49,961 nucleotides of DNA from the NCBI GenBank assembly GCA_021803205.1, contig JAJZMB010000039.1, positions 1-49,961 on the forward strand, read 5' to 3'. Under the pieces are notes generated by a model. It was not told the DNA's origin. It saw nothing but the letters and a program-made list of their open reading frames with translations, and made no database searches. Origin of the DNA: Bacillota bacterium. GTDB taxonomy: Bacteria > Bacillota > Sulfobacillia > RBS10-35 > JAJYVN01. Positions 16,190 to 23,973 of the stretch are shown one piece after another (the stretch's first letter is position 1; each line of letters opens with the position of its first letter). Both the position numbers and the translations under genes were made by a program.

Positions 16190-17575
16190 ATGCCCAAGAA
16201 GCCGCCCAACATCCTGTTCTTCGGAGTGGACAGCCTCCGCCGCGACCACTTGAGCGGTTACGGTTACCGGCGTCTGACCTCGCCGCAGATCGACCGCTGC
16301 GCCAGGGATGGAACCCTGTTTCTGAATCACTTCAGCCCCAGCATCCCGACCACGCCCGCCTACGCCTCCATGCTCACCGGCATGGACTGCTTCGGGACCG
16401 ACGTTGTGGCGCTGCGCCACCAGGGCGGCCTCGGCGGCCACGTCCAAACACTGGCGGAGGTACTGGGCGAGCACGGGTACAACACCACATGCGTCGGCTT
16501 CACCGGCAACCCCTCGTCCCGAGGGTTCCAGAAGTATCTGGATTACTCCGGGTGGGGGGCCAATGCGACCGGTCGCAGCCCCAAGGCCGAGAATCTCAAC
16601 GCCGTGGCGATCCCGGAGTTGCGACGCCTGGCAGCCGAGGACCAACCGTTTCTACTGTTCCTGCGCCACATGGACCCCCATTCCCCCTACCTGCCACCCC
16701 CGCCGTTCGAGCGGGCCTTCTACGGCGGCGACGAGTTCGATCCCGCCAAGAAGACGATGGAGCCGGTGTACGCCTTCAAGCCGTTCGCGGACTATCTCCG
16801 GTCCTGGATCCCCGAGGGATGCACCGACCACGAATATGTGGAGGCCCAATACGACGGAGCCGTCGCGTACATGGACGCGTGCATCGGCAACCTCCTCACC
16901 GCCCTTGCCGCCCTCGGTCTGGAGGAGGACACCCTCGTGGTGATCACCGCCGACCACGGCGAGACGCTCTATGAACATGACTGTTATTTCGACCACCACG
17001 GCCTGTACGAGTGCACCCTGGTGGTACCCCTGATCCTGCGCTTCCCGGGGCGGGTGCCCACCGACCGCCGGATCGCGGATATGACGCTCATCTCGGACAT
17101 CATGCCGACGGTGCTCGATCTGGTCGGCATCCGGCGGACGAAGATCCCGTTCACGGGGCGGAATCTCGGCCCCTGGCTCAGGGGCAGGGAACAGCCACGT
17201 ATCACAGAGTTCTACATCACCGAGGCCACCTGGATGCGCAAGCATGGCTGGCGCACCCCGGAGTGGAAGCTGATCCACGCCCTGGAGCCAGATTTCCATT
17301 TCAAGCCCGAGGTGGAGCTCTACAACCTGATCAAGGACCCCCTGGAACTGCACAACGTGGCCGAGCAGGAGCCGGGTGTGGTGGCCATGCTTGAGGCGCG
17401 CATGCAGGCGTGGATCGCCCGCCGGGAGAAGGAGACGGGCCGAACCAATCCCATGTACACCAACCTCAATTGGCACGGGCACGGCGGAGGGCCCTTCCAG
17501 ACCTCCCAGCAGGCCTATGACACGATGCACATCGGTGGGGCGCGACAGGCCCAGGCACTGCAAGCCAAGAGGTGA
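16190..17575 (+). CDS. Sulfatase-superfamily hydrolase with Thr at the nucleophile position
   Basis: The 461-residue protein has the alkaline-phosphatase/sulfatase fold. It shows N-I-L-F-F-G-V-D-S-L-R-R-D-H-L at the start, D-P-H-S-P-Y midway, and metal site T-A-D-H-G-E-T-L followed by F-D-H-H-G-L-Y-E. In true sulfatases the signature is C/S-x-P-x-R, whose Cys/Ser becomes formylglycine. Here the aligned stretch is T-T-P-A-Y (Thr54-Tyr58) before A-S-M-L-T-G, so both the formylglycine residue and the Arg are absent. It therefore probably uses Thr54 directly, like phosphodiesterase or phosphatase relatives, and may not cleave sulfate esters. GAGGTG lies about 8 nt before ATG 16190. It lacks a signal peptide, so it works in the cytoplasm. 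Confidence 0.85.
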   Translation: MPKKPPNILFFGVDSLRRDHLSGYGYRRLTSPQIDRCARDGTLFLNHFSPSIPTTPAYASMLTGMDCFGTDVVALRHQGGLGGHVQTLAEVLGEHGYNTTCVGFTGNPSSRGFQKYLDYSGWGANATGRSPKAENLNAVAIPELRRLAAEDQPFLLFLRHMDPHSPYLPPPPFERAFYGGDEFDPAKKTMEPVYAFKPFADYLRSWIPEGCTDHEYVEAQYDGAVAYMDACIGNLLTALAALGLEEDTLVVITADHGETLYEHDCYFDHHGLYECTLVVPLILRFPGRVPTDRRIADMTLISDIMPTVLDLVGIRRTKIPFTGRNLGPWLRGREQPRITEFYITEATWMRKHGWRTPEWKLIHALEPDFHFKPEVELYNLIKDPLELHNVAEQEPGVVAMLEARMQAWIARREKETGRTNPMYTNLNWHGHGGGPFQTSQQAYDTMHIGGARQAQALQAKR

Positions 17576-18137
17576 GCACCGGTCGCGGGTGTGGACCGTG
17601 CGGCGGCCTGCGCCGCACGCCAGTGGCGACAGGCGTGCGGACGGCGGCGGGGCATGCGCCCTGCCTTCGTCCGCACCTGCCGGTTCGTGCGGCAACCCGG
17701 GACGCGCCCCGACACCGGCCCTGGAACTGGGCCTCCACCAACGCCCCCGCCACCCACGGTCCCGACCGCGTCCACCGCCTGAGTGACGGACCTCGCGGCC
17801 AATCCGGCGAATCCTCGGTCAATGGGCACGGAGCGGGCGGGCCAACCGCCGAGGAACGTTCCCCGACACGTCGCATGTGGCGGCGCCCAGCGACCGTCCG
17901 TGACTCCGAGGCCCCGGCCCCGCGTCTCGGCAGCCGGCCGGCTGAGGGCGCGCAGGAAATGGTACACTGGAAAGACGCGGCAAGGGTGGTTTCGCCGCAC
18001 GGTGCAGGCAGGAGGTCTGGGGCCTGCGGCTGCCGCTGCGCGACCTCCCATGGGCAATTGGAAGTGGCGGTCCTGGCGGAGAGCGCTGCGGGAGCGGCGA
18101 TGCGGACCGACTTGCCGCGGCAGGGGAGGGATCGCAT
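17576..18137. other. Intergenic stretch, no gene seen
   Basis: This 562-bp gap follows the sulfatase-fold gene. No frame looks coding. A TACACT box at about 17962-17967 may be a -10 element for the CDGSH gene, but no matching -35 stands out. Confidence 0.4.
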
Positions 18138-18368
18138 TTGAGCGACGCCCGGGTCACGATCACACCGCTGAAGAACGGGCCCAATCTTGTCCAAGGTCCG
18201 GTCCGACTGCTCGGCGCAGACGGTAAAGAGGTGGAACACAAGGACTCCATCGCCCTCTGCCGGTGCGGGAGATCCAGCAGCAAGCCCTTGTGCGACGGCA
18301 CCCACCGTTCGATCGGCTTCGAGGCGGCCGGCGTCGATCCGGCGGCGGCCAAGTCCGCCGGACAGTAG
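18138..18368 (+). CDS. CDGSH iron-sulfur domain protein
   Basis: A 76-residue protein with the CDGSH signature C-R-C-G-R-S-S-S-K-P-L-C-D-G-T-H, which supplies the three Cys and one His ligands of a labile [2Fe-2S] cluster. Such small bacterial proteins are thought to move electrons or clusters; the partner is unknown. It starts at TTG 18138, with GGGGAGGG ending 7 nt before it. It is a single gene, ended by a 20-bp inverted repeat that it shares with the convergent dehydrogenase gene. There is no signal peptide. Confidence 0.92.
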   Translation: MSDARVTITPLKNGPNLVQGPVRLLGADGKEVEHKDSIALCRCGRSSSKPLCDGTHRSIGFEAAGVDPAAAKSAGQ

Positions 18369-18408
18369 GCCCACCACGCCGCCCGCGTTCCACCGCAGCC
18401 CGCCCGGG

Positions 18409-18451
18409 GGGAATGGGATGCGCCACCGGATCGGTGGCGCATCCCATTCCC
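18409..18451. terminator. Bidirectional terminator between the CDGSH gene and the Gfo/Idh gene
   Basis: A perfect 20-bp stem (18409-18428 with 18432-18451) with a 3-nt GAT loop lies between two convergent genes. Its right arm ends 3 nt from the dehydrogenase stop codon. No T-run follows on either strand, but the stem's strength and position make termination in both directions likely. Confidence 0.8.
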
Positions 18452-18453
18452 GC

Positions 18454-19545
18454 TCAAATCTCCGGAATCTCGATGGTGACCTCACGCTCCGCCGCCGCCG
18501 AACGCAGGATGCCGTCGATAACCGCTTGGTTGCGCACAATCTGTTCGCCGGGAATGGGTGCCGGGCGCCCCTCCTTGATGGCTTCGACGAAGTCGCGCAC
18601 CTTGGCGTAGAAGATCTGCACATTGTGCCGCTGCACGGGAATCGCGGTCTCGGTGTGCATACCGAGGAGGTCGTGGTAGAGCGTCACCGAACCGACGCCG
18701 CCGTCCCACACTCCGCTACTGGGACCGCTCCCGGCAGGCGTGACCTTCAGGCCGGCATCGGTGCCGAGGAACATCGTCGCCCCGAGGGTGTCCATGTGCA
18801 TCGCCCAGGAAATCTTGAAGTTGAGGGCAATGCCGCCTTCCAGCCGGACCAGGGCCACACCGAAATCCTCCACGTCAAACCTGTCCGCTTCACGGTGGTA
18901 AGTCGGCGACGTCCCGAAGTAGTTGGAAGCATACGCGGAGACCGTCAACGGCTTGGGGTAGTCCAGGGAATGGAGCGCCATGTCCAGGGAGTAGCAGCCG
19001 ATGTCGGCGAGAGCACCGGCCCCGGCCAGGTCCTTGCGGATGAAGGTCCCCCCCGGCATGCCGCGGCGGCGGCCTCCCCCTGTCTCCACGTAGTAGATCT
19101 TCCCAAGGCGGCCGGACTGTACAATCTGCTTGACCATCTTCATATTGGGGTCGTATCTCGGTTGAAAGCCCACCGTCAGGATCCTGCCGGCGCGCTTTCC
19201 GGCCCGAGCCATCTCCAGTGCCTGCTCCAGGGTCACCGCCATCGGCTTCTCCGTCAGGACGTGCTTACCGGCCTCCAGGGCATCAACCGAGGTCCGGTGG
19301 TGGGCGACATTCGGCGTGCAGACGCTGACACCATCCAGGTCGAGTTCCAGCAGCCGGCGGTGGTCCTCAAAGGCTTGAGCCCCGGTGAGGCCCGTCCGCT
19401 CGATGAAGTCCGCCGCCTTGCCCGCAACGACGTCGGCGACCGCGACAATCTCCACATCAGGCATCTGCTTATACGCCTTGACGTGCGCCCCCGCGATACC
19501 CCCACTGCCGATGATGCCGATCCGGACCGAATCTGCCATCCTCAT
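18454..19545 (-). CDS. Gfo/Idh/MocA-family NAD(P)-dependent oxidoreductase
   Basis: A 363-residue sugar or inositol dehydrogenase-like protein. The Rossmann fold begins V-R-I-G-I-I-G-S-G-G-I-A-G-A-H, and the nicotinamide-contacting motif is T-E-K-P-M-A-V (about residue 100). The C-terminal half contains D-I-G-C-Y-S-L-D-M-A-L-H, with the family's catalytic Asp and His region. Two close starts exist, ATG 19545 and ATG 19539; GGAAGGGG lies 5-11 nt ahead. The substrate is not predictable, but it fits the catabolic setting with the isomerases at 15 kb and 49 kb. A bidirectional terminator follows it. Confidence 0.93.
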   Translation of the reverse strand: MRMADSVRIGIIGSGGIAGAHVKAYKQMPDVEIVAVADVVAGKAADFIERTGLTGAQAFEDHRRLLELDLDGVSVCTPNVAHHRTSVDALEAGKHVLTEKPMAVTLEQALEMARAGKRAGRILTVGFQPRYDPNMKMVKQIVQSGRLGKIYYVETGGGRRRGMPGGTFIRKDLAGAGALADIGCYSLDMALHSLDYPKPLTVSAYASNYFGTSPTYHREADRFDVEDFGVALVRLEGGIALNFKISWAMHMDTLGATMFLGTDAGLKVTPAGSGPSSGVWDGGVGSVTLYHDLLGMHTETAIPVQRHNVQIFYAKVRDFVEAIKEGRPAPIPGEQIVRNQAVIDGILRSAAAEREVTIEIPEI

Positions 19546-19632
19546 CTTTGCCCCTTCCGACCAGCGACAGGCATGCAGCGGGCGCTACTTCCGGGCCAAG
19601 GAGGCATTTCCTATCGGCAGCCGCATGTCTCT

Positions 19633-19679
19633 GCAAACCTGTGTCCGCCGACCCGGCGGCGCGGCGGCCACAGGTTTGC
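19633..19679 (-). terminator. Terminator of the CsoR-membrane protein gene string
   Basis: Bases 19633-19643 pair with 19669-19679, and 19645-19650 pair with 19662-19667 inside, interrupted by one mismatch. It lies about 45 nt after the last gene's stop at 19723 on the minus strand. No T-tract is present. Confidence 0.6.
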
Positions 19680-19722
19680 CCTTGGAGCAGTGGTGGGGCG
19701 GATGCCCTGGCCGTCGGTCCCG

Positions 19723-19995
19723 TCACCGTTCCCGCCGTTCGGGCACGACGCCCGCCCCCTGGATCGGATCCGTGCCGACCTCCCGCAGCGCGAAGGCCAG
19801 TTGGCCGAGTATACCCGCGACACCCGCCACCAGCAGCACCGCCCCCACCACCGCATCATTGCGCGCCGCAGCGGTCCAGACCGCTCCGGCGACCGGACGG
19901 CCCTCGCATAGCGGCCGCGCCACCAGCAGCCACACCCCGGCCAGAGAGAGGGCCACCGTTCCCCACACGCCCGCAGACAACAGACGCGGTGTCAT
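19723..19995 (-). CDS. Small membrane protein, SPW-like
   Basis: A 90-residue protein with two hydrophobic segments, roughly residues 8-28 and 46-68. The first carries A-G-V-W-L-L-V-A-R-P-L and the second N-D-A-V-V-G-A-V-L-L-V-A-G-V-A-G. This layout resembles half of an SPW-repeat membrane protein, although the Pro-Trp pair itself is not kept. Its ATG overlaps the stop of the upstream gene by four bases (ATGA, 19992-19995), so translation is coupled. It is the last gene of a five-gene string that begins with csoR. The function is unknown. Confidence 0.7.
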   Translation of the reverse strand: MTPRLLSAGVWGTVALSLAGVWLLVARPLCEGRPVAGAVWTAAARNDAVVGAVLLVAGVAGILGQLAFALREVGTDPIQGAGVVPERRER

Positions 19996-20537
19996 CTGGA
20001 CCTCTCCTCAGCCGTCCCCGCACCATCGCCCGCATCGGCCATGCGCCTCCGCGCCAGATCGGCAAGCAGAGCGGTGGCCAAGGGGACCAGCACATCGTCG
20101 ACACGGACCGGCAGAACGGCGTCCTCGTTGCGCCCGGCCACGGCGGGGGGTGACACCCGCCCGGATCCCGAAGCCTCCCGGATCTCAGAGATCAGGTCAG
20201 ACCCGGCATTTGGCGCATCGGGCGGCGGCGAGGGCACATCCGCCACCCGCAGGGACCGCCGACCCGCCCGGCGCTGCCGGCGGCTGCCGCGCGTATGGCC
20301 GGGGACCAGGCAGGCGCACCGTAGGGCATCGCGCAGGGCGACGGCATACAGTAGCGCGGTGACGCCGGAGAGCGTCACGACGGCGACTCCCGTCCAGAAG
20401 TCGATCAGCGTGGGCGCGCCCCACCCGCCCGCGGGTCGCGGGTACCAAAGCACCCAGGGCGCCATCATCAGCCAGACGCCGGCCAGAAGAGCTACTGCGG
20501 TCACCGCGAAGGCGCAGAGATGCCGTCCGAATCGCAG
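19992..20537 (-). CDS. SPW-type membrane protein, probable CTG start
   Basis: The 181-residue product has an N-terminal hydrophobic pair. The first segment, L-A-G-V-W-L-M-M-A-P-W-V-L-W-Y-P, contains the A-P-W motif of SPW-repeat membrane proteins. The second follows at D-F-W-T-G-V-A-V-V-T-L-S-G-V-T-A-L-L-Y. A basic linker and a soluble tail of about 100 residues come after. The best start is CTG at 20537, since a perfect GGAGGT (20546-20551) lies 8 nt upstream. Ordinary in-frame starts (ATG 20648, TTG 20663) lack any ribosome site and add an unconserved Arg/Pro-rich leader. It is coupled by ATGA to the next gene. Function is unknown; membership of the csoR-led set suggests a role in metal or envelope stress. 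Confidence 0.65.
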   Translation of the reverse strand: MRFGRHLCAFAVTAVALLAGVWLMMAPWVLWYPRPAGGWGAPTLIDFWTGVAVVTLSGVTALLYAVALRDALRCACLVPGHTRGSRRQRRAGRRSLRVADVPSPPPDAPNAGSDLISEIREASGSGRVSPPAVAGRNEDAVLPVRVDDVLVPLATALLADLARRRMADAGDGAGTAEERSR

Positions 20538-20699
20538 TCGAACCCACCTCCGATACGGCGCCTTGCCGTGGCGCTGCGCTGACGGCCCGAGCGGCCCCCG
20601 TGGCGTAAAAGCACCGCGGTGTGGGGTGTCCCGCCCGCAACGGGTCATGGAGATCCGCAGCAAGCACGCCGACTTCCTGCGACAGGCGCATGCTCGATC

Positions 20700-20990
20700 C
20701 TATCGCCAGACTCCCGCCAAGCCCACGACGACGGCCGCCCAGACCGGCAGGTCGCCCGCGAACTGCGCCCAGGCGAAGGCCCCTGCCGGGAGCGCCCCGG
20801 CGGCAAGGGTCACCGAGATGCCGACGTTGGCCAGCCAACCGAGCGCAGCCAACAGCATGACGGCGGCAAGGCGGCGCTTCGGCCTCGTCGCCGCAAAAAC
20901 CCCTCCGACCGCGAGCAGCAGGGCCATGAGGTGAGCAAAATTCAGGACGGCGGCCGAGACGGGCCGAAAAACGAACGATAATGCGTTCAT
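20700..20990 (-). CDS. Small three-span membrane protein
   Basis: A 96-residue protein with hydrophobic segments near residues 14-34, 41-65 and 76-94. It starts at ATG 20990, which overlaps the stop of the upstream gene (20987-20989) in an ATGA junction, so it is translated by coupling. It has no recognisable domain and no Cys. It does have a Trp-rich last segment (F-A-W-A-Q-F-A-G-D-L-P-V-W). It belongs to the csoR-led set. Function is unknown. Confidence 0.7.
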   Translation of the reverse strand: MNALSFVFRPVSAAVLNFAHLMALLLAVGGVFAATRPKRRLAAVMLLAALGWLANVGISVTLAAGALPAGAFAWAQFAGDLPVWAAVVVGLAGVWR

Positions 20991-21304
20991 CTGTCCGGCA
21001 CCCTCGCAGGGGAACGGGCGGAACGCGGTTCGGGACCGAGGACGTGGGCCAGGCCCAGTATGAACGCCGCCCACAGTGGGGCACCGGACAGCACCGCGGC
21101 CACAACCCGGAGCGCCGGCGTCGCATGCAGCGCCACACGCGGCGCCGCTGCATGCAGCCCGAAGGACCAGAGCGGGTCCGCGGCCAACAGCAGCACCACC
21201 ACAGGCAGCAGCCCCCGCCGCCGGACGACGGCCGACCCCGCAGCCAGGGTCAGCAGGATGTCCACCACTGCCGCCAGAGTCCCGGCGAACCGGACCACCG
21301 CCAT
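20987..21304 (-). CDS. Small membrane protein following csoR
   Basis: A 105-residue protein with three or four hydrophobic segments. I chose ATG 21304 because GAGAAGGGG lies about 5 nt upstream; an earlier in-frame ATG (21373) adds only an Arg-rich leader. It is the first membrane gene after csoR, 126 bp downstream on the same strand, and its stop overlaps the next start. Two His residues lie between spans (G-L-H-A-A-A and A-L-H-A-T-P), possibly relevant to metal, but no known metal-transport motif is present. I do not recognise a family. Confidence 0.7.
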   Translation of the reverse strand: MAVVRFAGTLAAVVDILLTLAAGSAVVRRRGLLPVVVLLLAADPLWSFGLHAAAPRVALHATPALRVVAAVLSGAPLWAAFILGLAHVLGPEPRSARSPARVPDR

Positions 21305-21430
21305 CCCGCCCCTTCTCGACCGAACGCGCATCCTCCTCGGGCGGCGCAAACACCCGGTCCCACGGGCGAACATTCCCCGCGTCCAGACCGATGCGGCCCC
21401 ACGCCCCTCACCGCCCGGGCCGCGGCGCCA

Positions 21431-21745
21431 TCACTGGCGCGAGAACTGTGCTATGACGTCCAGCACTTCGGTGACGGCTCGCTCGCCGTCGCCATGGCGC
21501 ACGGCATCGACGACGCAGCCGCGGACGTGGTCTTCCAGGAGCGACCGCCCCACCGCACCGAGGGCGGAACGGACGGCGGCCAGTTGCACCAGGATATCCA
21601 CACAGTAACGATCTTCCTCCACCATGCGCTGCACACCGCGCACCTGCCCCTCGATGCGGCGCAGCCGCTGCAGCAGGTCGGCGTTGTCGCGACGATAGCG
21701 GCTGCCGGCCGGCGCGGCGGCAGGATGATCGTGCTCGTGGGCCAT
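21431..21745 (-). CDS. csoR: CsoR-family metal-sensing repressor
   Basis: A 104-residue all-helical repressor of the CsoR/RcnR family (DUF156). It has R-R-I-E-G-Q-V-R-G-V-Q-R-M and the ligand triad Cys48, His73 and Cys77. The spacings of 25 and 4 residues equal those of Cu(I)-sensing CsoR (C36-H61-C65), and a His-rich N-terminus (A-H-E-H-D-H) precedes it. Copper sensing is thus the best guess. ATG 21745 is used; a longer frame to 21802 has no support. A TACC-N7-GGTA inverted repeat just upstream (21752-21766) is a candidate operator, suggesting autorepression. Downstream genes encode small membrane proteins rather than the usual CopA/CopZ. Confidence 0.9.
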   Translation of the reverse strand: MAHEHDHPAAAPAGSRYRRDNADLLQRLRRIEGQVRGVQRMVEEDRYCVDILVQLAAVRSALGAVGRSLLEDHVRGCVVDAVRHGDGERAVTEVLDVIAQFSRQ

Positions 21746-21751
21746 ATTCCA

Positions 21752-21766
21752 TACCCCCGAACGGTA
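21752..21766 (-). promoter_or_regulatory. Candidate CsoR operator
   Basis: The inverted repeat TACC-cccgaac-GGTA, containing an ATACCCCC-like half-site, lies 7 nt before the csoR start codon. G/C-tract pseudopalindromes flanked by A/T are typical of CsoR sites. The second half is weak, so this remains tentative. Confidence 0.4.
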
Positions 21767-21981
21767 CATGCCAGGGCTGCGCATGAATGGGAAAAGGATC
21801 ACGCGGACATCCGGCGCCCGCGTGCGGGGCTACGCACCGGGGCGGCAGCGGAGCGTGCGACCGGGTTGCATCGCCAAAGCCCCGGAACGCCTGTGGCGCA
21901 TGCCCTGGCGTCCTGGCGAAACCGGATCGGACACCGACGGCACCGTGAGCGGATTCGAGAGACATCGCCGGAAACCCTCGC

Positions 21982-23730
21982 CTACCACGACGCGCGCAAA
22001 AACCATCCAAACAGCACTGCGGCAAGTATCCACAGGAGGTCCGCGGCGGTGTACCGGGCGCCGGCGCGCAACCACGCCCCGCCAAGCAGCGCGGCCCCGC
22101 CCCAGACCGCCCAGCCGAGCGACCGGGCGCGTCGCCCCTGGCGAGCGATCTCCCGAGTGAGCGGGGACCAATCCAGGGGCAGGCGCCAGTCGCCGCGAGC
22201 CAGCGCCTGCAGCGCTCGTTCGGCGCGGGCCGGGGCCGTGACCGTATCCTGCAGGGCACGGACCACTTCCGGCCCCATGCCTCCCAGCAAGCGGCGCGCC
22301 AGGGACTCCACCTCGAACGCCGCCCCCGCCTGGGGCCGTGCCACGACGGCCGGTTCGGCACCCCGGGCCACCACGGGCGGAGCGCCTACCAGTCGCGTGA
22401 GGATGCCGGATACGGGCCCGCCGTCCAGATAGCGCAACGCGGCTTCCACCAGCATTAGGAAGAAGCTCTCCCCGGGCGCCAGGCGCTCCACCATGCCGGC
22501 GAGGATACCGAGCGCCCTGCCGAGCATGGTATAGCGGGCCTGCAGTTGGAACGGGTGCGCATAGAGAAAGTCGCGCATTTCCTCGACGAAGGCGTAGAAG
22601 GCGGGGGTGCCCGGCCGCCGCATATCCATCCCCAAGAGTTGGTCGACAACGAAGGACAGGGCCCGGCGCAGCAGTACGCGGTCTGTGTGCGGCTGGACGA
22701 AGCCAAGATCGATCGTCGCCTGGGTGACAATGTCCACGTCGTGCTGCAGCACTCCGACGAAGAAGCGGCCCAGGGCCTCGCGATCCGAGTCCCCAAGCTC
22801 CCCCATCATGCCGAAGTCGACGTAGGTGATGCCGCCGTCGGACCGCACGAACAGGTTGCCCGGATGCGGATCCGCATGATAGAAGCCGTCCCGCAAGAGT
22901 TGCTGCATGTAGCTCCGCAGTAGGCGGCGCGCGAGGGCGACCGGGTCCAGGCCCTCTGCCGCCAGGGCCGGCACATCGTCGATACGCAGTCCGCCCACGC
23001 GCTCCATCACCAGCACCGTGGGACGGGTCAACTGCATGTCCACGGCCGGTGCCGACACCCAGCGGGTGCCGGAGAAGTTCTCCCCGAACCGCACGGAGCG
23101 CCTCGCCTCGCCGACCAGGTCCAGTTCCTGACGACTGACCGCGGCGAACTCGGCATGCACGGCCAGCAAGTCGAAGCGGCGGCCCCAGGAGGTATGCCGC
23201 TGGGTCAGTCGGGCGGCGACGGCCAACGTACCGAGGTCCGTCTCCACCAACCGGTCGATGCCCGGCCGCAGCACCTTGACAGCCATCTCGCGACCGTCGC
23301 GGAGGCGCGCGGTGTGCACCTGGGCGAGCGAAGCCGCCGCCAGCGGCTTGGGGTCGAAAGACGAGAAGACATCCGCCACCGGGCACGCGTACGCCTCTCG
23401 CAACCGGGCCTCCACCGCCGGCCAGGGCACGGGCGGGACAACATCCTGCAGGCCCGCCAATTCCCGCGTGAAGGCGTCCGGGAGCAGGTCCGCGCGCGTA
23501 CTGAGGAATTGGCCCACCTTGATGATCAGACCCTGGAGGCCAAGCGCGGCACGCCGGATGCGCGCACCCTGGCGGGCGTACAACGCCGCTTCGCGCCGCT
23601 TGGCCGCCGCCTCGCCCAACATGCGGCGCACCACGGCCTGCCAGAGGAAGTCTCCGGCCACGGCCAGGCAGAGCCACATGACCCGGGCGGCGCGGGGCCA
23701 ACCGGCGCGGGGAGCGGATGCCGCGTTCAG
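21982..23730 (-). CDS. ABC1/UbiB-family atypical protein kinase, probable CTG start
   Basis: An ABC1-family protein with the diagnostic K-V-G-Q-F-L-S-T-R-A-D-L-L-P (KxGQ motif), A-A-A-S-L-A-Q-V-H, H-A-D-P-H-P-G-N-L and Y-V-D-F-G-M-M-G. Two C-terminal hydrophobic segments probably anchor it in the membrane. UbiB-type proteins aid quinone or other isoprenoid-lipid handling; menaquinone is likely here because MenA is encoded at 41.5 kb. The start appears to be CTG 23730: GGAGG (23739-23743) lies exactly 8 nt upstream, overlapping the end of the small upstream gene. The first ATG, at 23679, has no ribosome site and would cut into the first conserved helix (R-A-A-R-V-M-W-L). The CTG-initiated product is 582 residues. 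Confidence 0.87.
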   Translation of the reverse strand: MNAASAPRAGWPRAARVMWLCLAVAGDFLWQAVVRRMLGEAAAKRREAALYARQGARIRRAALGLQGLIIKVGQFLSTRADLLPDAFTRELAGLQDVVPPVPWPAVEARLREAYACPVADVFSSFDPKPLAAASLAQVHTARLRDGREMAVKVLRPGIDRLVETDLGTLAVAARLTQRHTSWGRRFDLLAVHAEFAAVSRQELDLVGEARRSVRFGENFSGTRWVSAPAVDMQLTRPTVLVMERVGGLRIDDVPALAAEGLDPVALARRLLRSYMQQLLRDGFYHADPHPGNLFVRSDGGITYVDFGMMGELGDSDREALGRFFVGVLQHDVDIVTQATIDLGFVQPHTDRVLLRRALSFVVDQLLGMDMRRPGTPAFYAFVEEMRDFLYAHPFQLQARYTMLGRALGILAGMVERLAPGESFFLMLVEAALRYLDGGPVSGILTRLVGAPPVVARGAEPAVVARPQAGAAFEVESLARRLLGGMGPEVVRALQDTVTAPARAERALQALARGDWRLPLDWSPLTREIARQGRRARSLGWAVWGGAALLGGAWLRAGARYTAADLLWILAAVLFGWFLRASW

Positions 23731-23733
23731 GTT

Positions 23734-23973
23734 TCAGTCCTCCAGAGGGTCGGCCGGTCGCGCCGGCATTCCGGACTCAGCAGCTGCCGGGGCGGTCTGG
23801 GCCGGTGCGTCGTCCTCGCGCCACACGTCGAAAGCCTCGCGCATCTTCCGCCGGAATTGCCGACGGCGTTCCGCCCATCGGGCGCGGGCCGCCGGATCGA
23901 TGTCGCACGCCCCGCGGGCACCATCCACGCGCAGGCCCAGGAGCCTCAATAACCAGCACAAGAGGCAGAACAC
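23734..23973 (-). CDS. Small protein upstream of the UbiB-family gene
   Basis: A 79-residue protein starting at GTG 23973, with GGAGGG 7 nt upstream. The first 15 residues are hydrophobic and Cys-containing (F-C-L-L-C-W-L-L-R-L-L-G-L). A highly charged helix (R-W-A-E-R-R-R-Q-F-R-R-K-M-R-E-A-F) and an acidic Ala/Pro-rich tail follow. I recognise no family. Its stop codon is two codons before the UbiB start and in the same frame, so translation of the two is likely coupled and they may act together at the membrane. Confidence 0.65.
   Translation of the reverse strand: MFCLLCWLLRLLGLRVDGARGACDIDPAARARWAERRRQFRRKMREAFDVWREDDAPAQTAPAAAESGMPARPADPLED

Noticed and set aside
18187..19911. A 574-codon plus-strand open frame
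   Set aside because: It overlaps the CDGSH gene in another frame and is antisense to the Gfo/Idh gene, both of which have clear family motifs.
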